64,000 nt of DNA. It comes from Sipunculus nudus (taxonomy: Eukaryota; Annelida; Sipuncula; Golfingiida; Sipunculidae). How positions within the stretch are numbered: the first letter of the stretch is position 1; each line of letters begins with the position of its first letter. A program made the position numbers and the translations under genes. The notes under the pieces were generated by a model that was not told where the DNA came from, ran no database searches, and saw only the letters and a program-made list of their open reading frames with translations. Of the stretch, positions 45,801-57,800 are shown one piece after another. The stretch lies in NCBI GenBank assembly GCA_026874595.1, contig CM049307.1, forward strand, positions 7,773,579 through 7,837,578. The letters are read 5' to 3'.

Positions 45801-48800
45801 AAAAGACGATGAAATGACTCGGCATACGTGTCATTGTGGGAACCTGGAGTGGTCATGAACTTAACATAGTCCTCAATAACCGCTGCACGCAGGTCTCTCG
45901 GGGCCATGTTTGAGTCAGGATCAACGCGCTTCATTGTCTCCAGGAACTTCAGAGAAGTGATAGCATTTAATGTGTTGTCTCCAGCCTGCATACCTGAAAT
46001 ATTAAAATACATATGTATACAATTTTACACATATGGCCACATACTTCATCACAAGAGATAGCACCTCATTTATCAATACAATGAATTAAGTTTAAGACTT
46101 GGTGCGGCATACAGCCCTTCCATGTGATATAAAAATTATGGCTTTCCCAAAGAAAGCTTGTTTGGTGGTAAGCTCCTTACTTGTTAGTAGTCAGCACTTT
46201 GATTGTGTGGTCTGGACCATGGTTCTATGTGGGTGGTGAGCGCCTTACTTGTTAGTAGTCAGTACTTTGATTGTGTGGTCTGGACCATGGTTCTATGTGG
46301 GTGGTGAGCTCCTTACTTGTTAGTAGTCAGCACTTTGATTGTGTGGTCTGGACCATGGTTCTATGTGGGTGATGAGCTCCTTACTTGTTAGTAGTCAGCA
46401 CTTTGATTGTGTGGTCTGGACCATGGTTCTATGTGGGTGGTGAGCGCCTTACTTGTTAGTAGTCAGTACTTTGATTGTGTGGTCTGGACCATGGTTCTAT
46501 GTGGGTGGTGAGCGCCTTACTTGTTAATAGTCAGCACTTTGATTGTGTGGTCTGGACCATGGTTCTATGTGGGTGATGAGCTCCTTACTTGTTAGTAGTC
46601 AGTGCTTTGATTGTGTGGTCTGGACCATGGTTCTATGTGGGTGGTGAGCGCCTTACTTGTTAGTAGTCAGCACGTTGATTGTGTGGTCTGGACCATGGTT
46701 CTATGTGGGTGATGAGCTACTTACTTGTTAGTAGTCAGTGCTTTGATTGTGTGGTCTGGACCATGGTTCTATGTGGGTGGTGAGCTCCTTACTTGTTAGT
46801 AATCAGTGCTTTGATTGTGTGGTCTGGACCATGGTTCTACGTGGGTGGTGAGCTCCTTACTTGTTAGTAGTCAGTACTTTGATTGTGTGGTCTGGACCAT
46901 GGTTCTATGTGGGTGGTGAGCTCCTTACTTGTTAGTAGTCAGTACTTTGATTGTGTGGTCTGGACCATGGTTCTATGAAGGTGGTGAGCTCCTTACTTGT
47001 TAGTAGTCAGTGCTTTGATTGTGTGGTCTGGACCATGGTTCTATGTGGGTGGTGAGCGCCTTACTTGTTAGTAGTCAGCACTTTGATTGTGTGGTCTGGA
47101 CCATGGTTCTATGTGGGTGATGAGCTCCTTACTTGTTAGTAGTCAGCACTTTGATTGTGTGGTCTGGACCATGGTTCTATGTGGGTGATGAGCTCCTTAC
47201 TTGTTAATAGTCAGTGCTTTGATTGTGTGGTCTGGACCATGGTTCTATGTGGGTGATGAGCTCCTTACTTGTTAATAGTCAGTGCTTTGATTGTGTGGGC
47301 TGGACCATGGTTCTATGTGGGTGATGAGCTCCTTACTTGTTAGTAGTCAGTGCTTTGATTGTGTGGTCTGGACCATGGTTCTATGTGGGTGGTGAGCTCC
47401 TTACTTGTTAGTAGTCAGCACTTTGATTGTGTGGTCTGGACCATGGTTCTATGTGGGTGATGAGCTCCTTACTTGTTAGTAGTCAGCACTTTGATTGTGT
47501 GGTCTGGACCATGGTTCTATGTGGGTGGTGAGCGCCTTACTTGTTAGTAGTCAGCACTTTAATTGTGTGGTCTGGACCATGGTTCTATGTGGGTGGTGAG
47601 CGCCTTACTTTTTAGTAGTCAGCACTTTGATTGTGTGGTCTGGACCATGGTTCTATGTGGGTGATGAGCTCCTTACTTGTTAGTAGTCAGTGCTTTGATT
47701 GTGTGGTCTGGACCATGGTTCTATGTGGGTGGTGAGCGCCTTACTTGTTAGTAGTCAGCACTTTGATTGTGTGGTCTGGACCATGGTTCTATGTGGGTGA
47801 TGAGCTCCTTACTTGTTTGTAGTCAGCACTTTGATTGTGTGGTCTGGACCATGGTTCTATGTGGGTGGTGAGCGCCTTACTTGTTAGTAGTCAGCACTTT
47901 GATTGTGTGGTCTGGACCATGGTTCTATGTGGGTGGTGAGCGCCTTACTTGTTAATAGTCAGCACTTTGATTGTGTGGTCTGGACCATGGTTCTATGTGG
48001 GTGATGAGCTCCTTACTTGTTAGTAGTCAGTGCTTTGATTGTGTGGTCTGGACCATGGTTCTATGTGGGTGGTGAGCGCCTTACTTGTTAGTAGTCAGCA
48101 CGTTGATTGTGTGGTCTGGACCATGGTTCTATGTGGGTGATGAGCTCCTTACTTGTTAGTAGTCAGTGCTTTGATTGTGTGGTCTGGACCATGGTTCTAT
48201 GTGGGTGGTGAGCTCCTTACTTGTTAGTAATCAGTACTTTGATTGTGTGGTCTGGACCATGGTTCTATGTGGGTGGTGAGCTCCTTACTTGTTAGTAGTC
48301 AGTACTTTGATTGTGTGGTCTGGACCATGGTTCTATGTGGGTGGTGAGCTCCTTACTTGTTAGTAGTCAGTACTTTGATTGTGTGGTCTGGACCATGGTT
48401 CTATGAAGGTGATGAGCTCCTTACTTGTTAGTAGTCAGTGCTTTGATTGTGTGGTCTGGACCATGGTTCTTTGTGGGTGGTGAGCGCCTTACTTGTTAGT
48501 AGTCAGCACTTTGATTGTGTGGTCTGGACCATGGTTCCATGTGGGTGATGAGCTCCTTACTTGTTAGTAGTCAGTGCTTTGATTGTGTGGTCTGGACCAT
48601 GGTTCTATGTGGGTGATGAGCTCCTTACTTGTTAATAGTCAGTGCTTTGATTGTGTGGGCTGGACCATGGTTCTATGTGGGTGATGAGCTCCTTACTTGT
48701 TAGTAGTCAGTGCTTTGATTGTGTGGTCTGGACCATGGTTCTATGTGGGTGGTGAGCTCCTTACTTGTTAGTTGTCAGTACTTTGATTGTGTGGATTGGA

Positions 48801-51800
48801 CCATGGTTCTATGTGGGTGATAAGCTCTTTACTTGTTAGTAGTCAGTGCTTTGATTGTGTGGTCTGGACCATGGTTCTACGTGGGTGATGAGCGCCTTAC
48901 TTGTTAGTAGTCAGTGCTTTGATTGTGTGGTCTGGACCATGGTTCTATGTGAGTGGTGAGCTCCTTACTTGTTAGTAGTCAGTTTAGTCAAGCCCACTTT
49001 GTGTCATATTGGTTAATAGAAAATCCTGTTTATTGCCACATAAAGCTGAAACCCCAAACCATTTCCTATATAAACAATGGTAAATCAGACCATTTAATAT
49101 CAAGGAATATTGTCATAATCCCATTTATTGTCATGCTTGGAACCCTTGGCAGTGATACCAGGTCGCAGATAATATCACAACACATGCCTACATGGCAATC
49201 AACTAGGCCAAGAGCCTGTAATTGGTCAGGCGTATCAAAACGATCAAACGATCGCATCTCCCACCTGTGTGCCAGGCAAGTGCAGTGATGCCTGCAGGTC
49301 ACTCACCTTCAGTTAGTTAATAAATGTCTTAAGATACCACAGTGATCCAGATCATTGTGTTTCTTCGTATGTTAATGTGGCCTATGTTTGGGATCACATA
49401 TCATACATAATGGACTCCTGGCCTTTGAAAGGCCCAAGTATACACCTCAGTGATGTTTTGCTGAGATGATATGAAGCATGAGCTCTAAATGTTGCTTACG
49501 ACTGGTAATCCCCTATAAGGGTCCACGAAAAACTGGAGATTTTGTGAACACTGGAGGAGATATCAAGTCCAAAACCTCAACCCCGGCGAAACTTCAGAAA
49601 AATTGGCAATGGCATGACGATGCCCCCTTCCCAAACAGTCCTATCATAAAGATGACTGTGGAAGTTTGAGTCATTAATAAAATGTCCAGAAAATAAGGCA
49701 CAATAGTCCGGGAATGAATTATCTAGTAAAATAGTTATCCTATACATAACCTTATAACTATGCCGCATATTTCCAGACATTAAACCTTATGACCCAGACG
49801 CTACGCTTCTTTCTGTTTGCAAGTCAGATTTTATGTCAGTTATTGTGTGGTCTGGACCATGGTTCTATGTGGGTGATGAACTCCTTACTTGTTAGTAGTC
49901 AGTGCTTTGATTGTGTGGTCTGGACCATGGTTCTATGTGTGTGATGAGCTCCTTACTTGTTAGTAATCAGTACTTTGATTGTGTGGTCTGGACCATGGTT
50001 CTATGTGGGTGATGAGCTCCTTACTTGTTAGTAGTCAGTACTTTGATTGTGTGGTCTGGACCATGGTTCTATGTGGGTGATGAGCTCCTTACTTGTTAGT
50101 AATCAGTACTTTGATTGTGTGGTCTGGACCATGGTTCTATGTGGGTGATGAGCTCCTTATTTGTTAGTAGTCAGTACTTTGATTGTGTGGTCTGGACCAT
50201 GGTTCTATGTGGGTGATGAGCTCCTTATTGTTAGTAGTCAGTGCTTTGATTGTGTGGTCTGGACCATGGTTCTATGTGGGTGATGAGCTCCTTACTTGTT
50301 AGTAATCAGTACTTTGATTGTGTGGTCTGGACCATGGTTCTATGTGGGTGAAGAGCGCCTTACTTGTTAGTAGTCAGTGCTTTGATTGTGTGGTCTGGAC
50401 CATGGTTCTATGTGGGTGATGAGCTCCTTACTTGTTAGTAGTCAGTACTTTGATTGTGTGGTCTGGACCATGGTTCTATGTTGGTGAGGAGCTGTTTACT
50501 TGTTAGTAGTCAGTGCTTTGATTGTGTGGTCTGGACCATGGTTCTATGTGGGTGATGAGCTCCTTACTTGTTAGTAGTCAGTGCTTTGATTGTGTGGTCT
50601 GGACCATGGTTCTATGTGGGTGATGAGCTCCTTACTTGTTAGTAGTCAGTGCTTTGATTGTGTGGTCTGGACCATGGTTCTATGTGGGTGGTGAGCGCCT
50701 TACTTGTTAGTAGTCAATGCTTTGATTGTGTGGTCTGGACCATGGTTCTATGTGGGTGATGAGCTCCTTACTTGTTAGTAGTCAGTACTTTGATTGTGTG
50801 GTCTGGACCATGGTTCTATGTGGGTGATGAGCTCCTTACTTGTTAGTAGTCAGTGCTTTGTGTGGTCTGGACCATGGTTCTATGTGGGTGATGAGCTCCT
50901 TACTTGTTAGTAGTCAGTACTTTGATTGTGTGGTCTGGACCATGGTTCTATGTGGGTGGTGAGCTCCTTACTTGTTAGTAGTCAGTGCTTTGATTGTGTG
51001 GTCTGGACCATGGTTCTATGTGGGTGATGAGCTCCTTACTTGTTAGTAGTCAGTACTTTGATTGTGTGGTCTGGACCATGGTTCTATGTGGGTGATGAGC
51101 TCCTTACTTGTAGTCAGTAAGGTTAAGGTTATTTGTCCCTAGCCTTGCAATAAGTAGTGAGTACATAGTTAAGGCCTTACAAGAATGTCATTAGGTAGTG
51201 TTTTTCTCAACTTTGTGGTAGCTATGATAAAACTGCATGGGTCTCACAAATTTAAGACAGAGTTTGTTGTTTTCCTTTCTTTGTTGGTAATTGGTGTGTT
51301 TCCTTGCCTTGGTGGTAATGTGTTTGTGTTGTAAATACCTTTGTGGTAGTGTGTTTGTGTTGTCCTAACCTTGGCTATACTGTGTCTGGGTTGTATGTAC
51401 CTTGGTGGTACCTTAATGGTGTTGTTGTACCTTGGTGGCAGTGTGTTTGTGTTGTCCATACCTAGGTTGTACTGTGTCTGGGTTGTATGTACCTTGGTGG
51501 TACCTTGGTGGTGTTGTATATACCTTGGTGGCAGTGTGTTTGTGTTTTCCATACCTTGGTGGTAGTGTGTTTGTGTTGTCCTTACCTTGGTGGTAGCGTG
51601 TTTGTGATTTTTGTACCTTGGTGGTAGTGTGTTTGTGTTGTCTCTACCTTAGTGGTTGTGTGTTTGTGTTGTCTGTTCCTTGGTGGTTGTGTGTTTGTGT
51701 TTTCCGTACCTTGGTGGTAGTGTGTTTGTGTTGTCCATACCTTGGTGGTAGTGTGGTTGTGTTGTCCTTACCTTGGTGGTAGTGTGTTTGTGTTGTCCTT

Positions 51801-54800
51801 ACCTTGGTGGTAGTGTGTTTGTGTTGTCCTTACCTTGGTGGTTGTGTGTTTGTGTTGTCTGTACCTTAGTGGTTGTGTGTTTGTGTTGTCTGTTCCTTGG
51901 TGGCAGTGTGTTTTTGTTTTCCGTACCTTGGTGGTAGTGTGTTTGTGTTGTCCATACCTTGGTGGTAGTGTGTTTGTGTTGTCCTTACCTTGGTGGTAGT
52001 GTGTTTGTGTTGTCCTTACCTTGGTGGTAGTGTGTTTGTCTTGTCCTTACCTTGGTGGTAGTGTGTTTCTGTTGTCTGTACCTTGGTGGTAGTGTGTGCT
52101 GTCCTTACCTTGGTGGTAGTTTGTTTGTGTTGTCTTGACCTTGGTGGTAGTGTGTTTGTGTTGTCTTTGCCTTGATGGTAGTGTGTTTGTGTTGTCTGTA
52201 CCTTGGTGGTAATGTGTTTGTGTTGTCCTTACCCTTGGTGGTAGTGTGTTTGTGTTGTCTGTACCTTGGTGGTAGTGTGTTTGAGTTGTCTGTACCTTGG
52301 TGGTAGTGTGTGTGTGTTTGTGTTGTCCTTACCTTGGTGGTAGTGTGTTTGAGTTGTCCGTACCTAGGTAGTAGTGTGCTTTTGTTGTACTTACCTTGGT
52401 GGTAGTGTGTTTGTGTTTTCCGTACCTTGGTGGTAGTGTGTTTGTGTTTTCCGTACCTTGGTGGTAGTGTGTTTGTGTTTTCCGTACCTTTGTGGTAGTG
52501 TGTTTGTGTTTTCCGTACCTTTGTGGTAGTGTGTTTGTGTTTTCCGTACCTTGGTGGTAGTGTGTTTGTGTTTTCCGTACCTTGGTGGCAGTGTGTTTGT
52601 GTTGTCCTTACCTTTGTGGTAGTGTGTTTTTGTTGTCCTTACCTTGGTGGTAGTGTGTTTGTGTTTTCCGTACCTTGGTGGTAGTGTGTTTGTGTTTTCC
52701 GTACCTTGGTGGTAGTGTGTTTGTGTTTTCCGTACCTTTGTGGTAGTGTGTTTGTGTTTTCCGTACCTTGGTGGTAGTTTGTTTGTGTTTTCCGTACCTT
52801 GGTGGTAGTGTGTTGTCCTTACCTTGGTGGTAGTGTGTTTGTGTTTTCCGTACCTTGGTGGTAGTGTGTTTGAGTTGTCCTTACCTTTGTGGTAGTGTGT
52901 TTGTGTTTTTTGTACCTTGGTGTTAGTGTGTTTTTGTTGTACTTATCTCAGTGGAAGTGTGTTTGTGTTGTCTGTACCTTGGTGGTAGTGTGTTTGTGTT
53001 TTCTGTACCTTGGTGGAAGTGTGTTTGTGTTGTGTTGTCTGTACCTTGGTGGTAGTGTGTTTGTGTTTTCCGTACCTTGGTGGCAGTGTGTTTGTGTTGT
53101 CCTTACCTTTGTGGTAGTGTGTTTTTGTTTTTCATACCTTGGTGGTAGTGTGTTTTGTTGTCCTTACCTTGGTAGTAGTGTGCTTTTGTTGTACTTACCT
53201 TTGTGGTAGTGTGTTTGTGTTGTCCTTACCTTTGTGGTAGTGTTTTTTTGTTTTTCATACCTTGGTGGTAGTGTGTTTTGTTGTCCTTACCTTGGTGGTA
53301 GCGTGTTTGTGTTTTTGTACCTTGGTGGTAGTGTGTTTTTGTTGTACTTGCCTTGGTGGTAGTGTGTTTTTGTTTTCCATACCTTTGTGGTAGTGTGTTT
53401 GTGTTGTCCTTACCTTTGTGGTAGTGTGTTTTTGTTTTCCATACCTTGGTGGTAGTGTGTTTTTGTTGTACTTGCCTTGGTGGTAGTGTGTTTGTGTTTT
53501 CTGTACCTTGTTGGTAGCGTGTTTGTGTTTTATGTACCTTGGTGGTAGTGTGTTTGTGTTGTCCTTAACTTGGTGGTTGTGTGTTTGTGTTTTCCGTACC
53601 TTGGTGGCAGTGTGTTTGTGTTGTCCTTACCTTTGTGGTAGTGTGTTTTTGTTGTCCTTACCTTGGTGGTAGTGTGTTTGTGTTTTCCGTACCTTGGTGG
53701 TAGTGTGTTTGTGTTTTCCGTACCTTGGTGGTAGTGTGTTTGTGTTTTCCGTACCTTTGTGGTAGTGTGTTTGTGTTTTCCGTACCTTGGTGGTAGTTTG
53801 TTTGTGTTTTCCGTACCTTGGTGGTAGTGTGTTGTCCTTACCTTGGTGGTAGTGTGTTTGTGTTTTCCGTACCTTGGTGGTAGTGTGTTTGAGTTGTCCT
53901 TACCTTTGTGGTAGTGTGTTTGTGTTTTTTGTACCTTGGTGTTAGTGTGTTTTTGTTGTACTTATCTCAGTGGAAGTGTGTTTGTGTTGTCTGTACCTTG
54001 GTGGTAGTGTGTTTGTGTTTTCTGTACCTTGGTGGAAGTGTGTTTGTGTTGTGTTGTCTGTACCTTGGTGGTAGTGTGTTTGTGTTTTCCGTACCTTGGT
54101 GGCAGTGTGTTTGTGTTGTCCTTACCTTTGTGGTAGTGTGTTTTTGTTTTTCATACCTTGGTGGTAGTGTGTTTTGTTGTCCTTACCTTGGTAGTAGTGT
54201 GCTTTTGTTGTACTTACCTTTGTGGTAGTGTGTTTGTGTTGTCCTTACCTTTGTGGTAGTGTTTTTTTGTTTTTCATACCTTGGTGGTAGTGTGTTTTGT
54301 TGTCCTTACCTTGGTGGTAGCGTGTTTGTGTTTTTGTACCTTGGTGGTAGTGTGTTTTTGTTGTACTTGCCTTGGTGGTAGTGTGTTTTTGTTTTCCATA
54401 CCTTTGTGGTAGTGTGTTTGTGTTGTCCTTACCTTTGTGGTAGTGTGTTTTTGTTTTCCATACCTTGGTGGTAGTGTGTTTTTGTTGTACTTGCCTTGGT
54501 GGTAGTGTGTTTGTTTTCTGTACCTTGTTGGTAGCGTGTTTGTGTTTTATGTACCTTGGTGGTAGTGTGTTTGTGTTGTCCTTAACTTGGTGGTTGTGTG
54601 TTTGTGTTTTCCATACCTTGGTGGAAGTGTGCTTTTGTTGTCCTTACCTTGGTGGTTGTGTGTTTGTGTTTTCCATACCTTGGTGATAGTGTGCTTTTGT
54701 TGTCCTTACCTTGGTGGTTGTGTGTTTGTGTTTTCCATACCTTGGTGGTAGTGTGCTTTTGTTGTCCTTACCTTGGTGGTAGTGTGTTTGTTTTCCATAC

Positions 54801-57800
54801 CTTGGTGGTAGTGTGTTTTTGTTATCCATGCCTCCGTGGGAGTGTGTTTGTGTTTTCCGTACCTTGTTGGTAGCGTGTTTGTGTTTTAAGTACTTTGGTG
54901 GTAGTGTGTTTGAGTTGTCCGTACCTTGGTAGTAGTGTGCTTTTGTTTTTACTAACCTTGGCGGTAGTGTGTTTGTGTTTTCTGTACCTTGGTGGTAGTG
55001 TGTTTGTGTTGTCCTTACCTTGGTGGTTGTGCGTTTGTGTTGTCTGTACCTTGATGGTAGTGTGTTTGTGTTGTCCATACCTTGGTGATAGTGTGTTTGT
55101 GCTTTCCTTACCTTGGTTGCAGTGTGTTTGTGTTTCAGACCTTGGTGGTAGTGTGTTGTCCTTACCTTGGTGGTTGTGTGTTTGTGTTTTCAATGCCTTG
55201 GTGGTAGTATGTTTTTGTTGTCCTTACCTTGGTGGTAGTGTGTTTGTGTTTCAGACCTTGGTGGTAGTGTGTTTTTGTTGTCCTTGCCTCGGTGGTAGTG
55301 TGTTTGTGTTTTCTGTACCTTGGTGGTAGTGTGTTTGTGTTGTCCTTAACTTGGTGGTTGTGTGTTTGAGTTGGCCGTACCTTGGTAGTAGTGTGCTTTT
55401 GTTGTACTTACCTTTGTGGTAGTGTGTTTGTGTTGTCCTTACCTTTGTGGTAGTGTGTTTTTGTTTTCCATACCTTGGTGGTAGTGTGTTTTTGATGTCC
55501 TTACCTTGGTGGTAGTGTGTTTGTGTTTTCTGTACCTTGTTGGTAGCGTGTTTGTGTTTTATGTACCTTGGTGGTAGTGTGTTTGTGTTGTCCTTAACTT
55601 GGTGGTAGTGTGTTTGTGTTGTCCTTAACTTGGTGGTTGTGTGTTTGTGTTTTCCATACCTTGGTGGAAGTGTGTTTGTGTTGTCTGTACCTTGGTGGTA
55701 GTGTGTTTGTATTGTCCTTACCTTGGTGGTTGTGTGTTTATTTTCAATGCCTTGGTGGTAGTATGTTTTTGTTGTCCTTACCTTGGTGGTTGTGCTTTTG
55801 TGTTGTCTGTACCTTGATGGTAGTGTGTTTGTGTTGTCCATACCTTGGTGGTAGTGTGTTTGTGTTGTCTGTACCTTGGTGGTAGTGTGCTTTCGTTGTA
55901 CATACCTTTGTGGTAGTGTGTTTGTGTTGTCAGACCTTGGTGGTAGTGTGTTTGTGTTGTCCTTACCTTGGTGGTTGTGTGTATGTGTTGTCCATACCTT
56001 GGTGGTGTGTTTGTGTTGTCCATACCTTGGTTGTAGTGTGTTTTTGTTTTCCATACCTTGGTGTTAGTGTGTTTGTGTTTTCCATACCTTGGTGGTAGTG
56101 TGTTTGTGTTGTCCATACCTTGGTGGTAGTGTGTTTGTGTTGTCCATACCTTGGTGGTAGTGTGTTTGTGTTGTCCTTACCTTGGTGGTTGTGTGTTTGT
56201 GTTTTCAATGCCTTGGTGGTAGTATGTTTTTGTTGTCCTTACCTTGGTGGTAATTTGTTTGTGTTTTTTGTAACTTGGTGGTAGTGTGTTTTTGTTGTAC
56301 TTATCTTGGTGGTAGTGTGTTTGTGTTGTCCGTACCTTGGTGGTAGTGTGCTTTTGTTGTACATACCTTTGTGGTAGTGTGTTTGTGTTGTCCGTACCTT
56401 GGTGGTAGTGTGTTTTTGTTTTTTGTACCTTGGTGGTTGTGTGTTTGTGTTTTCCATACCTTGGTGGTAGTGTGTTTGTGTTGTCCATACCTTGGTGGTA
56501 GTGTGTTTTTGTTTTCCATACCTTGGTGGTAGCGTGTTTGTGTTTTATATACCTTAGTGGTAGTATGTTTGAGTTGTCCGTACCTTGGTAGTAGTGTGCT
56601 TTTGTTGTACTTACCTTGGTGGTAGTGTGTTTGTGTTGTCTGTACCTTGATGGTAGTGTGTTTTTGTTTTCCATACCTTGGTGGTAGTATGTTTTTGTTT
56701 TCCATACCTTGGTTGTAGTGTGTTTTTGTTGTCCTTACCTTGGTGGTAGTGTGTTTTTGTTTTCCATACCTTGGTGGTAGTGTGTTTTTGTTTTCCATAC
56801 CTTGGTTGTAGTGTGTTTTTGTTGTCCTTACCTTGGTGGTAGTGTGTTTGTGTTTTCCGTACCTTGGTGGTAGTGTGTGGTCCTCTTCCCGCTGGTCCAG
56901 TACTGTAGTTTATCATGCAGGATCACATGTCCTATGATTGGCTTTGACTCTTTGTGCCATCCTTTACGACCACTTCCATCTAATAATCACATAGTGAAGA
57001 TAATCATTTTTTTTCTTGTGAACACATATAGTCATAACCGGTGTGTAATACTCTCTATTCAGAGTAAATCAGATAATTAAAGATTAAAGCTTTTCAAGAT
57101 AAAGGGAAAGAAATGCTGAAAATAATAACAACTACATGCTAAGTTTAGAAGACATGGAATAATAGTCTGGTAGTACATTGATTTGGAGCATTCACATTTG
57201 AATTATAATATCCAAATCCGAAGTATACTTGTATAATTTGCCTCCTTAAATTTTTATTTTGCAAAATTATAAATAGCAATAAATCATATTGCTGATTTTG
57301 CCTTAGCATATATTTGTTACTTATCAACACAAGATTTGTTCTCATTCTTACCATTTAAGCACCAATTTTACTGTAAAGCCTGTCATGCAGCAGCTAGAGC
57401 TCTGTTAATTATTCTTTTATTACGAGAGCTGAACAATAATAAGATGACGCTGACTAGAGCTTTATTTGTCTTTTGAGTGACAGATAACGAATAAAACAGA
57501 ACTTACCCATGGCTGACAGTGTCAGGATGCTGCTGGGATGCTTCTGATTTGGAGCCCTGTATCCAGTCAACCAGCCTCCGTATCCTGTTCTAATATCTCC
57601 TGGGTTGTAGTACCAGTGAACAGGCATAGCCAGAGCATCTCCAATATGTAGCCCCCACACTGCTTCCCGCCATGATGCCTTGGCTTTTGATGACATGGTC
57701 CTTTATGTTAAAACAAAAAAATTATATTTTTTAATAAAAATCTGGGATTTTCTAACTCTGGCTACTGGAAATGCACACAGAATTTTGTTCATTTAATGCT

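Larger units (their letters stand above)
45994..56862 (-). other. ADPRH-like intron 3
   Basis: 10.9 kb, almost entirely two minisatellites (69-bp unit at about 46160-51115, 31-bp unit at about 51270-56862). A non-repetitive block (about 48981-49840) splits the first. Only short unique spacers remain at 45994-46160 and 51115-51270. Confidence 0.92.

Noticed and set aside
52889-54228. Two identical 106-codon Cys/Leu/Val-rich frames
   Set aside because: Antisense translation of the 31-bp array, identical because of the 1,019-bp duplication.
55251-56054. 267-codon open frame on the - strand
   Set aside because: It is the 31-bp minisatellite read through three cycling frames; the absence of stops follows from the unit sequence.
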